In this document: positions 1 to 5,319 of the stretch, one piece after another
Position numbering within the stretch: the stretch's first letter is position 1
Layout of the letters: every line of letters begins with the position of its first letter
Assembly (NCBI GenBank): GCA_934659415.1
Contig: CAKUHW010000098.1
Location: forward strand, 1 to 5,319
From: an uncultured Oscillospiraceae bacterium
GTDB lineage: Bacteria; Bacillota; Clostridia; Oscillospirales; Oscillospiraceae
DNA: 5,319 nt
Direction: 5' to 3'
Notes under the pieces: model-generated
Database searches by the model: none
Told to the model about the DNA's origin: nothing
What the model saw: only the letters and a program-made list of their open reading frames with translations
Program-made: the position numbers and the translations under genes

Positions 1-1
1 G

Positions 2-439
2 GCCAAGTCCATCCTGGACCTGGGGCTGACCCTGGAGTATCTGGAAACCCATGGCGTACCCGTGGTGGGCTACGGCACGGACGAGCTGCCCGCTTTCTAC
101 ACCCGCAGGTCCGGCTTCGGCGTAGACTACCGTGTGGACTCCCCCGAGGAGCTGGCCTCCCTGTTCTCCGTGCAGCGTGAGCTCGGCCTGGGCGGCATGC
201 TGGTGACCAACCCCATCCCCGAGGAGTACTCCATGGATCCCTCGGTCATCAACACCGCCATTGACGAGGCCATCCGCCAGGCAAAGGAACAGGGTATCCA
301 CGGCAAGGCCACCACTCCCTTCCTGCTGGCAAAGGTAAAGGAGCTCACCGGCGGCGACAGCCTGGACTCCAACATCCAGCTGGTGTTCAACAACGCCCGT
401 CTGGCCGCCCGGACCGCCGCCTGCCTGGCACGCGGCTGA
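2..439 (+). CDS. psuG: Pseudouridine-5'-phosphate glycosidase, C-terminal part (5' end outside window)
   Basis: The last 145 residues are present, roughly half of a family protein of about 300-310 residues; the start lies upstream of the window. PsuG cleaves the C-C glycosidic bond of pseudouridine 5'-phosphate to uracil and ribose 5-phosphate, a cytoplasmic step of pseudouridine salvage that usually works with the kinase PsuK. Family hallmarks seen are AKSILD at the very start, VPVVGYGTDELPAFYTR, VDSPEELA, TNPIPEEYSMD, KATTPFLLAKVKELTGG and NNARLA near the C-terminus. The lysine of AKSILD (codon 5-7) sits about 144 residues from the C-terminus, which fits the Schiff-base lysine of the E. coli enzyme (Lys166); that match is inferred from length. 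The stop is TGA at 437-439. There are no breaks in the visible part. It converges on the LysR gene and shares a terminator with it. Any psuK partner would be upstream, out of view. Confidence 0.95.
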   Translation, partial: AKSILDLGLTLEYLETHGVPVVGYGTDELPAFYTRRSGFGVDYRVDSPEELASLFSVQRELGLGGMLVTNPIPEEYSMDPSVINTAIDEAIRQAKEQGIHGKATTPFLLAKVKELTGGDSLDSNIQLVFNNARLAARTAACLARG

Positions 440-483
440 GCGGAGATCCGCCTTTCTCCGTCTGCCCATTCCCAACAAAACAG

Positions 484-526
484 AAGAGCCCGCATTCCCG
501 GTCTGGGACCGGGAATGCGGGCTCTT
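484..526. terminator. Perfect 19-bp hairpin, probable bidirectional terminator between psuG and the LysR gene
   Basis: The arms 484-502 and 508-526 are exact reverse complements, separated by a 5-base loop (503-507). The stem is GC-rich in the middle (AGAGCCCGC / GCGGGCTCT), and on the + strand it runs into TTTTCC, a short U-tract. On the - strand the transcript leaving the hairpin reads CTTCTGTTTTG, also T-rich. The hairpin lies 44 bases after the psuG stop and about 20 bases beyond the LysR stop in the convergent gap, the usual place for a terminator serving both genes. The U-tracts are short, so termination strength is uncertain. Confidence 0.8.
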
Positions 527-546
527 TTCCATTGTGCGGACACTGC

Positions 547-1464
547 TCAGTCTGTCTCCGGCTCCTCCGGGCAGCAGCGGAAGATATGCTCCAGAAAGCA
601 CTGCAGTGCAGGGCTGCGGTTGCTCTTCTTCCAGGCCACAATGATGTCGTTGTAGGTATCCTCCTCCGGCAGCAGGCGCAGAAGCGAGATATTGGGGGTA
701 AAGGCAAGATAGGAATTGACGCCGGGCACGAGAGAGATCCCCATGCCGTTGGCCACCTGGACCATGACTGCGTCCATCAGCTGGGAGTAGGTGATGTTGG
801 GGTTCAGTCCGCGGCGCAGGCACATCTGCAGCACCCGGTCGTCCAGAGAGGCCGCGCGGGTGGGGTCCAGCATGATGAAGTTGTCCTTGCAGAAGATGGA
901 CAGATCCTCCACCTGCCCCATATTGGCACAGGGGTGGTCGCAGGACAGGGCCAGGTAAAAGCGGTCCTTCCTGATCCGGTGGGTACACAGCTCCCCTTTG
1001 TCCTGCATGGAGATAGACTCTCCGCGGGTCAGGATGATGTCGGCAGTGTCCGTATAGAGACAGCGGTCCAGCTCATCGGCAAACATCTGGCTGATGCGCA
1101 CGCTGATATCCGGGTTTTTCCGGATGAAGGGCAGGACCATGTCCCCATAAAAAAGCAAAAGCAGGTCCCCCATGACCCCCAGGCGAATCATATCGTGGGT
1201 GGGCAGCGTACTGCGCTGTACATCGTCCACAGCTCTCTGACACAGATCCAGAATCTGCACCGCCCTGCTGTACAGCACCTCCCCCGCGGGGGTCAGGCGG
1301 ACGGTGTGCTTATCCCGCACGAAGAGTTTTGCCTCCAGAGAGCTCTCCAGCTTTGTGATACCGTTGGAAAGGGTGGGCTGGGTCACATAAAGCTGCCGGG
1401 CCGCCTCGGTAAAGCTGAGGCACTGGGCCGCCCTTACAAAATACTGCAGCTGCACAAAATTCAT
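547..1464 (-). CDS. LysR-family transcriptional regulator
   Basis: Complete 305-residue protein, a typical length for the family. The N-terminal winged helix-turn-helix starts MNFVQLQYFVRAA, with the recognition region SFTEAARQLYVTQPTLS at about residues 17-33, followed by the wing LFVRDKHTVRLTPAGEVLY (about 47-65) and a linker helix. The effector-binding domain runs from about residue 92 (IRLGVMGDLLLLFY) to the end and contains the usual late motif VANGMGISLVPG (237-248). It should be a cytoplasmic DNA-binding regulator controlled by a small-molecule co-inducer; the ligand cannot be read from sequence. The start ATG (1462-1464, minus strand) has a GGAG at 1475-1478 with 10-base spacing. The gene is transcribed divergently from the M24/ABC transporter operon, the classic LysR arrangement, so that operon is its probable target, perhaps with its own gene. 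It is clearly a LysR member; the specific subgroup is not recognised. Confidence 0.95.
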   Translation of the reverse strand: MNFVQLQYFVRAAQCLSFTEAARQLYVTQPTLSNGITKLESSLEAKLFVRDKHTVRLTPAGEVLYSRAVQILDLCQRAVDDVQRSTLPTHDMIRLGVMGDLLLLFYGDMVLPFIRKNPDISVRISQMFADELDRCLYTDTADIILTRGESISMQDKGELCTHRIRKDRFYLALSCDHPCANMGQVEDLSIFCKDNFIMLDPTRAASLDDRVLQMCLRRGLNPNITYSQLMDAVMVQVANGMGISLVPGVNSYLAFTPNISLLRLLPEEDTYNDIIVAWKKSNRSPALQCFLEHIFRCCPEEPETD

Positions 1465-1512
1465 CCGGTATCATCTCCAAGGTTTTTTCTTTCATCCGGC
1501 GAAAGTATTTTC

Positions 1513-1541
1513 ATTATAGCATATTGCACAACTTTTCGCAA
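1513..1541 (-). promoter_or_regulatory. Predicted sigma-70-type promoter for the LysR gene
   Basis: Read on the minus strand, TTGCGA (1536-1541) forms the -35, followed by exactly 17 bases, then a perfect TATAAT -10 (1513-1518). This would start transcription near 1506 and give a leader of about 40 bases before the LysR ATG, including its GGAG site. The -10 and spacing are strong; the -35 matches TTGACA at four of six positions. A GCGAAAGT at 1499-1506 and its near-inverse ACTTTTCGC at 1531-1539 flank the -10 and could be an operator, but this is speculative. Confidence 0.7.
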
Positions 1542-1560
1542 GTGAAGAAGTCTCAAGCTG

Positions 1561-1596
1561 ATAGAAAACCGAAATGCGTTCATAGAAAAGCGAAAT
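1561..1596 (+). repeat. Two 15-base direct repeats, 21-bp period: candidate LysR operator
   Basis: ATAGAAAACCGAAAT (1561-1575) is repeated as ATAGAAAAGCGAAAT (1582-1596) with one mismatch. The start-to-start distance is 21 bp, two helical turns, so both copies would face the same side of the DNA. The second copy ends directly against the predicted -35 of the operon promoter, so the pair spans about -71 to -36, the usual recognition/activation zone for LysR proteins. The repeats are direct and AT-rich and do not show an obvious T-N11-A dyad. Assignment to this LysR protein is therefore an inference from position; another regulator or an UP-type element is possible. Confidence 0.5.
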
Positions 1597-1625
1597 TTTA
1601 CACAGCCACTATTTCATGATATCAT
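1597..1625 (+). promoter_or_regulatory. Predicted promoter of the M24-ABC transporter operon
   Basis: TTTACA (1597-1602, five of six to TTGACA), a 17-base spacer, and TATCAT (1620-1625, five of six to TATAAT) form the best + strand promoter in the gap. Transcription would begin near 1632, leaving a leader of about 38 bases before the ATG at 1670. The -10 lies inside a 12-base perfect palindrome, CATGATATCATG (1615-1626), which might bind a regulator or be a by-product of the -10 sequence. The placement is consistent with the direct repeats next to the -35. Confidence 0.65.
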
Positions 1626-1669
1626 GCCAAAAAAGACAAAAGTCACAAAATGCAAAGGAGCTCATATCT

Positions 1670-2824
1670 ATGGAAAAACCGACGTTTCTGACCGGCGAGG
1701 ACCGGGAAGCGCGCTATGCGCAGTTCCGGCAGCTGCTGCGGGAGCAGGGCGCAGCGGGCGCTTTCGTCTGCGGCGACGGACCCGTAAAGTTTTTGGGCGG
1801 CGAGTACATAGCCACCTGGGGTACGTTGATTCTTTTTCCCCTGGAGGGCGAGCCTGTTGTGTTTACCGGCGGCCCCGGCCGCGAATACGTTCTCACCCCG
1901 CTGCACAAGAACATCGCCGACTACTGGATCCAGGACGTCCGCTGCAGCACCCCGGAAAATATTGCGGCTGCGGCGCAGGAAAAAGGGCTGATCGGCAAGC
2001 CCCTGGCCCTGACGCTGGGCGGCATGCCCTACGGCGTGTATTCCATGGCCCGGGGCATCTTCCAGAACAGCGAGTTTGTGGATATCTCCGCTCCCTTCGC
2101 CGACCTGCGGCGCAGCAAGAGCGGCAACTACCGCAGGATCATCGCCGAGGCCATCGACATTGTGGATGCCTGCATCCGCGAGATGGAGGAGAAGCTCCGC
2201 ATCGGCATGACGGAGTACGAGGTCTGGGCGGTGATCCATGGCGTGATGGAGCGCCGCGGCGCCGAGGGCTCCCTCATTCTTATCAACTCAGACAAAAAGG
2301 ATATCTCCGCCCCCGCCATGCCCTGCGATCACTCCCCCAAGCACATTCAGGCGGGCGAGCACCTGGTGGCCGAGGTCACTGTGAACTACCGCGGCTGCTG
2401 GCTGCAGAAGATCGTGCTGTGCGCCTTCGGCGCGTGCGATCCCGACATCCGGCTGCTGCACGACACCATCAACGAGGCCATTCTGGCCAACGTCGGTATG
2501 GTCAGGCCAGGAGTTCACACCGCCGATGTGATCTCCGCCATCGATGACTACATTGAGAGCAAAGGACTGCTCTCTCCCCGCAAGGATTATATCTCCGGCC
2601 CGCAGGGGCATCTCAGCGGCTATGAGCTGGACGAGGGCAGCTTCTGCCCCGGCTTCCCTCTGCGGGAGGGCATGCTGTTCGTCCTCCATCCCGGAGCGGC
2701 GCTTCCCGGCTGGAAGGAGGGCGAAAAAGCCCTCTTCGGCCCCGGTATGATGTTCCTGGTCACCGCGGACGGCGTGGAACAGCTGAGCAAGGTCCCCAAC
2801 CATATCATCACCGTCACCCAGTGA
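1670..2824 (+). CDS. M24-family (Xaa-Pro aminopeptidase/creatinase-fold) protein with degenerate metal site
   Basis: 384 residues. The start at 1670 is chosen because AGGAG (1656-1660) lies 9 bases upstream; an in-frame ATG at 1616 lacks such a site and lies before the predicted transcription start. Residues 1-150 resemble the creatinase/prolidase N-terminal domain (RYAQFRQLLREQGAAGAFV..., then GTLILFPLEGEPVVF). Residues 155-384 resemble the M24 'pita-bread' domain: GMTEYEVWAVIHGVMERRGAEG, QAGEHLVAEVTVNYRGCW, RPGVHTADV, GPQGHLSGYELDEG, LREGMLFVLHPGAALPGW and MFLVTADGVEQLSK. Standard members use Asp, Asp, His, Glu, Glu to bind two metals. By hand alignment these positions are Glu235, Gln246, His314, His340 and a glycine near 357-359, so only His is kept. 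No signal peptide is seen; it is probably cytoplasmic. It is the first gene of the operon and lies 51 bases before the ABC ATPase gene. It may be a non-peptidase hydrolase of creatinase type or a catalytically dead binding protein; the substrate is unknown. The fold call is firm; the function call is weak. Confidence 0.75.
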   Translation: MEKPTFLTGEDREARYAQFRQLLREQGAAGAFVCGDGPVKFLGGEYIATWGTLILFPLEGEPVVFTGGPGREYVLTPLHKNIADYWIQDVRCSTPENIAAAAQEKGLIGKPLALTLGGMPYGVYSMARGIFQNSEFVDISAPFADLRRSKSGNYRRIIAEAIDIVDACIREMEEKLRIGMTEYEVWAVIHGVMERRGAEGSLILINSDKKDISAPAMPCDHSPKHIQAGEHLVAEVTVNYRGCWLQKIVLCAFGACDPDIRLLHDTINEAILANVGMVRPGVHTADVISAIDDYIESKGLLSPRKDYISGPQGHLSGYELDEGSFCPGFPLREGMLFVLHPGAALPGWKEGEKALFGPGMMFLVTADGVEQLSKVPNHIITVTQ

Positions 2825-2862
2825 GCGCGCCGCCCGCAGGCGCAGGCGATAAAATCCGGCAT

Positions 2863-2867
2863 AGGAG
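2863..2867 (+). promoter_or_regulatory. Ribosome binding site of the ABC ATPase gene
   Basis: AGGAG ends 8 bases before the ATG at 2876 and fixes the start. The 51-base gap from the M24 stop shows no promoter or U-tract, so the two genes are probably cotranscribed. Confidence 0.85.
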
Positions 2868-2875
2868 CGAAGGCT

Positions 2876-4372
2876 ATGAAAAAAGTTCTCATGGAAGTCC
2901 AGCACATTACCAAAAGCTTCGGCCCCACAAAGGCGCTCTCTGACGTGAGCCTGTCCGTCTACGGCGGAGAGGTATGCGGCCTGATCGGGGAAAACGGCTC
3001 GGGAAAGTCCACTCTGTCCTCCATTCTGGCCGGTATTCAGCGGCCGGACAGCGGCCTGATGCTGAAGGGCGGCGAGGAGTATGCCCCCTCCACCTCTGTG
3101 GAGGGCCAGAGCCTGGGCGTGGCCATGATCGTACAGGAGGTCGGCAGCATCCCCAACATCACCATTGCCGACAACATTTTCGCCGGCAAGGAGCAGGCCT
3201 TCTGTCACGGGCCCTTTGTGGACAAGCGCGCCATGAATACCGCAGCCCAAAAGGCTCTGGAGAACATCGGTGTGACCAATATGCGCCCCGACGCCTCTCT
3301 GAACACCCTGAACCCGGAGGACCGGAAGATCGTGGAGATCGCCCGGGCCATGTACAGCGATCCCGACATTCTCATCGTGGACGAGACCACCACGGCCCTC
3401 TCCAAGCATGGACGGGACGTCATCTACGCCGTAATGCGCAGAATGCGCGAGGAGGGCAAGGCGGTCCTGTTCATCTCCCATGACATCGGCGAGCTGATCG
3501 AGGTGTGCGACAGTCTGGTGGTCCTGCGGGACGGCCAGTATGTGGGCCGCCTGGAGCGGGAGCAGATGGAGCCGGACACCATCAAATCCATGATGATCGG
3601 CCGCGAGATCACCGGCAATTACTACCGGGAGGACAGCGATGGTTGGCTGCCCGAGGTGGCCATGGAGGCAAAGCACATCACCAGCAAGGACCGCGGTGTC
3701 CGCGATGTGAGCTTCCAGCTCCACCGGGGCGAGATTCTGGGCATCGGCGGTCTGTCTGAGAGCGGAATGCACGAAGTAGGCCGTATGGCCTTCGGCATTG
3801 ACCCCATCATCGAGGGCGAAATCATTCTGGAGAATGGGGAAAGGATCGTAAGCTCCGCTAAGGCCGTGCGCCAGCACATCGGATATGTATCCAAGAACCG
3901 CGATGTGGAGGCCCTGTCCCTGAGCGCCACGGTAAAGGACAACATCGTCCTCCCCTCCCTCTATAAGATCCGGACCTGCGGCCTGGTATCCCGCCAGAAG
4001 GAGACCGCCATTGCAAAGGAACAGGTGGAGGGTCTGCGAATCAAGTGTGCGGGCATCGACCAGAATGTGAACGCCCTCTCCGGCGGCAACAAGCAGAAGG
4101 TCTTGTTTGGAAAGTGGATCGGCAATCAGTCGGAGATCCTCATTCTCGACTGTCCCACCCGCGGCGTGGACGTGGGCGTGAAGGCCTCCATGTACCAGCT
4201 GATGTATCAGCTGAAAAAGGAGGGCAAGGCTATCCTGATGATCTCCGAGGAGCTGCCCGAGCTGATTGGTATGTCCGACCGCATCCTCATTATGAAGGAC
4301 GGACAGATCACCAAAGAATTTCTCCGGGGGCCCGAGGCTACGGAGCAGAACATCATCAACTACATGATCTGA
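2876..4372 (+). CDS. Sugar-type (CUT2, RbsA/MglA-like) ABC transporter ATP-binding protein, two fused NBDs
   Basis: 498 residues, the normal length for the tandem-NBD ATPases that energise ribose, galactose or autoinducer-2 importers; it acts on the inner face of the membrane with RbsC-like permeases. NBD1 has Walker A GENGSGKST (38-46), Q-loop Gln87, Walker B ILIVDE with catalytic Glu170, and H-loop His202, but its signature is degenerate (LNPEDRK, 145-151). NBD2 (from about 260) has a non-consensus P-loop (GGLSESGMHE, 291-300), as is usual in this family, an intact signature LSGGNKQKV (401-409), and Walker B LILDCPTRGVDVG (422-434). Cys426 stands where related proteins have the catalytic Glu, an unusual change. 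The paired sites would therefore be one competent (NBD1 Walker motifs with the NBD2 signature) and one dead. PTRGVDVG places it in the CUT2 group. The permease gene follows 15 bases later. The transported compound cannot be told from this protein; nucleoside or other non-sugar ligands are possible. Confidence 0.9.
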   Translation: MKKVLMEVQHITKSFGPTKALSDVSLSVYGGEVCGLIGENGSGKSTLSSILAGIQRPDSGLMLKGGEEYAPSTSVEGQSLGVAMIVQEVGSIPNITIADNIFAGKEQAFCHGPFVDKRAMNTAAQKALENIGVTNMRPDASLNTLNPEDRKIVEIARAMYSDPDILIVDETTTALSKHGRDVIYAVMRRMREEGKAVLFISHDIGELIEVCDSLVVLRDGQYVGRLEREQMEPDTIKSMMIGREITGNYYREDSDGWLPEVAMEAKHITSKDRGVRDVSFQLHRGEILGIGGLSESGMHEVGRMAFGIDPIIEGEIILENGERIVSSAKAVRQHIGYVSKNRDVEALSLSATVKDNIVLPSLYKIRTCGLVSRQKETAIAKEQVEGLRIKCAGIDQNVNALSGGNKQKVLFGKWIGNQSEILILDCPTRGVDVGVKASMYQLMYQLKKEGKAILMISEELPELIGMSDRILIMKDGQITKEFLRGPEATEQNIINYMI

Positions 4373-4387
4373 GCGGGGGCGGAGACT

Positions 4388-5319
4388 ATGAAAACATTGA
4401 AAAACAGCAGCGCGACCTCCATTGTCACCTCCCTTGGCGGTCTGGTCCTGGTCGTTGTGGTCCTGGGTATTCTGACCCGCGGCGCCATTTTCAGCGGCGG
4501 CAACTTGCAGACCATCATGAACCAGTCCTACTCTCTGATCATCCTCTCCGCGGGCGTCACCTTCATCATCGCCCACGGCGGTATTGATTTCTCCTGCGCC
4601 TCTGTGGCGGCCGTGTCCGCCATGGTCATCGGTATGCTGAACCACGCCGGCTGTCCCCTGCTGCTGGCCGGCGTTTTCGGTGTGATCGCGGCCATTCTGC
4701 TCTCCTCTATCACCGGCATCCTCACCGTGCTCTTCAATGTGCCCGCCTTTATCGCCTCTCTGTGTATGATGAACATCGGCCGCGGCCTGGTGGTCATGGT
4801 CATCGCCAATAACCCGGTAAAGCTCGCCGGAGATTATTCCGTGTTCCGCTCCTGGGGCCTGAAGCTGGCCGTGCTGGTGGTGCTGCTGTTTGTGGCCTAC
4901 ATCCTGATGAACCACACCCTGGTAGGCCGCTACAACAAGGCCATCGGCGCCAACCCCATCGCCGCGTCTCAGGGCGGCGTGGCCGTAAAAAAGTACCGCC
5001 TGATCGCCTACGCTTTCAGCGGCCTGTGCATCGGCGTGGCCTCCTTCTTCCTGCTGTGCCGCAACCCCATCGTGACCACGAACTTTGCCAACGGTCTGCA
5101 GCTGGAGGTCCTGGTGGCAGTCATGCTGGGCGGTATGGCTCCCAAGGGCGGCTACCGCGCCTCTGTCCGCTGCGCCATCACCGGCAGCCTGATCATCGGC
5201 TTTTTGTCCAACGGCCTGGTCATTCTGGGCGTGAACGATCAGCTGATTGAGGGCATTGAGGGTCTTGTGTTCCTGGTCACCGTGCTCATCTTCTACTCCA
5301 AGGACAAGGACTCCGTGTT
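4388..5319 (+). CDS. RbsC-like ABC transporter permease (3' end outside window)
   Basis: The open frame runs from ATG at 4388 to the window edge, giving 310 residues, close to the full family length, with no stop seen. GGGGGCGGAG (4375-4384) is the likely ribosome site and the gap to the ATPase stop is only 15 bases, so coupled expression is likely. It is strongly hydrophobic with about 8-10 membrane segments (roughly 13-30, 45-62, 68-86, 91-116, 121-139, 157-174, 202-224, 240-257, 262-282, 288-303). Family signs are HGGIDFSCASVAA (63-75, like GGIDLSVGS of RbsC), VGRYNKAIGANPIAASQGGV (179-198) and LGGMAPKGG (247-255) followed by GFLSNGLVILGV (271-282), the cytoplasmic-loop region that contacts the ATPase. 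It would form the membrane channel, probably as a homodimer or with a second permease encoded downstream. No substrate-binding protein is visible in the window. Confidence 0.9.
   Translation, partial: MKTLKNSSATSIVTSLGGLVLVVVVLGILTRGAIFSGGNLQTIMNQSYSLIILSAGVTFIIAHGGIDFSCASVAAVSAMVIGMLNHAGCPLLLAGVFGVIAAILLSSITGILTVLFNVPAFIASLCMMNIGRGLVVMVIANNPVKLAGDYSVFRSWGLKLAVLVVLLFVAYILMNHTLVGRYNKAIGANPIAASQGGVAVKKYRLIAYAFSGLCIGVASFFLLCRNPIVTTNFANGLQLEVLVAVMLGGMAPKGGYRASVRCAITGSLIIGFLSNGLVILGVNDQLIEGIEGLVFLVTVLIFYSKDKDSV

Noticed and set aside
532..1545. A 337-codon open frame on the plus strand opposite the LysR gene
   Set aside because: The opposite strand encodes a full LysR protein with its own ribosome site and promoter. 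This frame has low-complexity His/Gln/Gly-rich sequence and starts inside the region next to the terminator.
1465..1669. Possible riboswitch or small RNA in the divergent gap
   Set aside because: The predicted leaders are only about 40 bases on each side and show no conserved aptamer-like structure; promoters, repeats and ribosome sites account for most of the gap.
1643..2239. A 198-codon minus-strand open frame inside the M24 gene
   Set aside because: It is antisense to the M24 coding sequence, with no recognisable domain and no convincing ribosome site.
2827..2843. Small GC hairpin (GCGCC/GGCGC, 7-base loop) just after the M24 stop
   Set aside because: It has only a 5-bp stem and no U-tract, so it is not a terminator. 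It may be chance in GC-rich sequence and does not argue against cotranscription.
2288..4915. An 875-codon open frame on the minus strand across the M24, ATPase and permease genes
   Set aside because: It runs antisense to three well-recognised genes, has a His/Asp/Gln/Gly-rich composition without any family motif, and is expected where G/C-ending codons on the other strand suppress stops.
1..5319. CRISPR arrays, tRNA/rRNA genes, insertion sequences or attachment sites
   Set aside because: I see no regularly spaced repeat arrays, transposase-like frames, terminal inverted repeats or tRNA-like cloverleaf sequences; base use looks uniform across the genes.

Overview
The window comes from a GC-rich genome with strong G/C preference at third codon positions, AGGAG-type Shine-Dalgarno sites, ATG starts and short intergenic gaps. 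Together with the flavour of the proteins this suggests a high-GC gut Clostridia (Oscillospiraceae-like, e.g. the Flavonifractor/Pseudoflavonifractor group). That assignment is an inference from composition and protein style; no marker gene is present.

Layout, left to right: (1) the C-terminal half of psuG, pseudouridine-5'-phosphate glycosidase, on the + strand, ending at 439. (2) A 107-base convergent gap with a perfect 19-bp hairpin that looks like a shared, bidirectional terminator. (3) A complete LysR-family regulator on the - strand (547-1464). (4) A 205-base divergent control region with a good promoter in each direction and, just upstream of the + promoter, two 15-base direct repeats spaced exactly 21 bp apart. 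(5) A + strand operon of at least three genes: an M24 (Xaa-Pro aminopeptidase/creatinase-fold) protein (1670-2824), a double-NBD sugar-type (CUT2, RbsA/MglA-like) ABC ATPase (2876-4372), and an RbsC-like permease (4388 to beyond the window end).

Interpretation: the LysR protein is the probable local regulator of the divergent operon. The repeats fall at about -71 to -36 relative to the predicted start site, where LysR activators normally bind. The transporter genes resemble the ribose/galactose family, but the first gene encodes an M24-fold protein rather than a sugar kinase or isomerase. By my alignment it has lost four of the five canonical metal ligands. The system may therefore import, or sense, something other than a plain sugar, with the M24 protein acting as a repurposed enzyme or binding protein. 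No periplasmic (lipoprotein) substrate-binding protein is in the window; it may lie downstream. The psuG gene is separated by terminator and orientation and is probably unrelated to the operon.

The most unusual points are the degenerate M24 active site inside a CUT2 transporter operon, a Glu-to-Cys change in the second Walker B of the ATPase, and the well-ordered divergent LysR control region.
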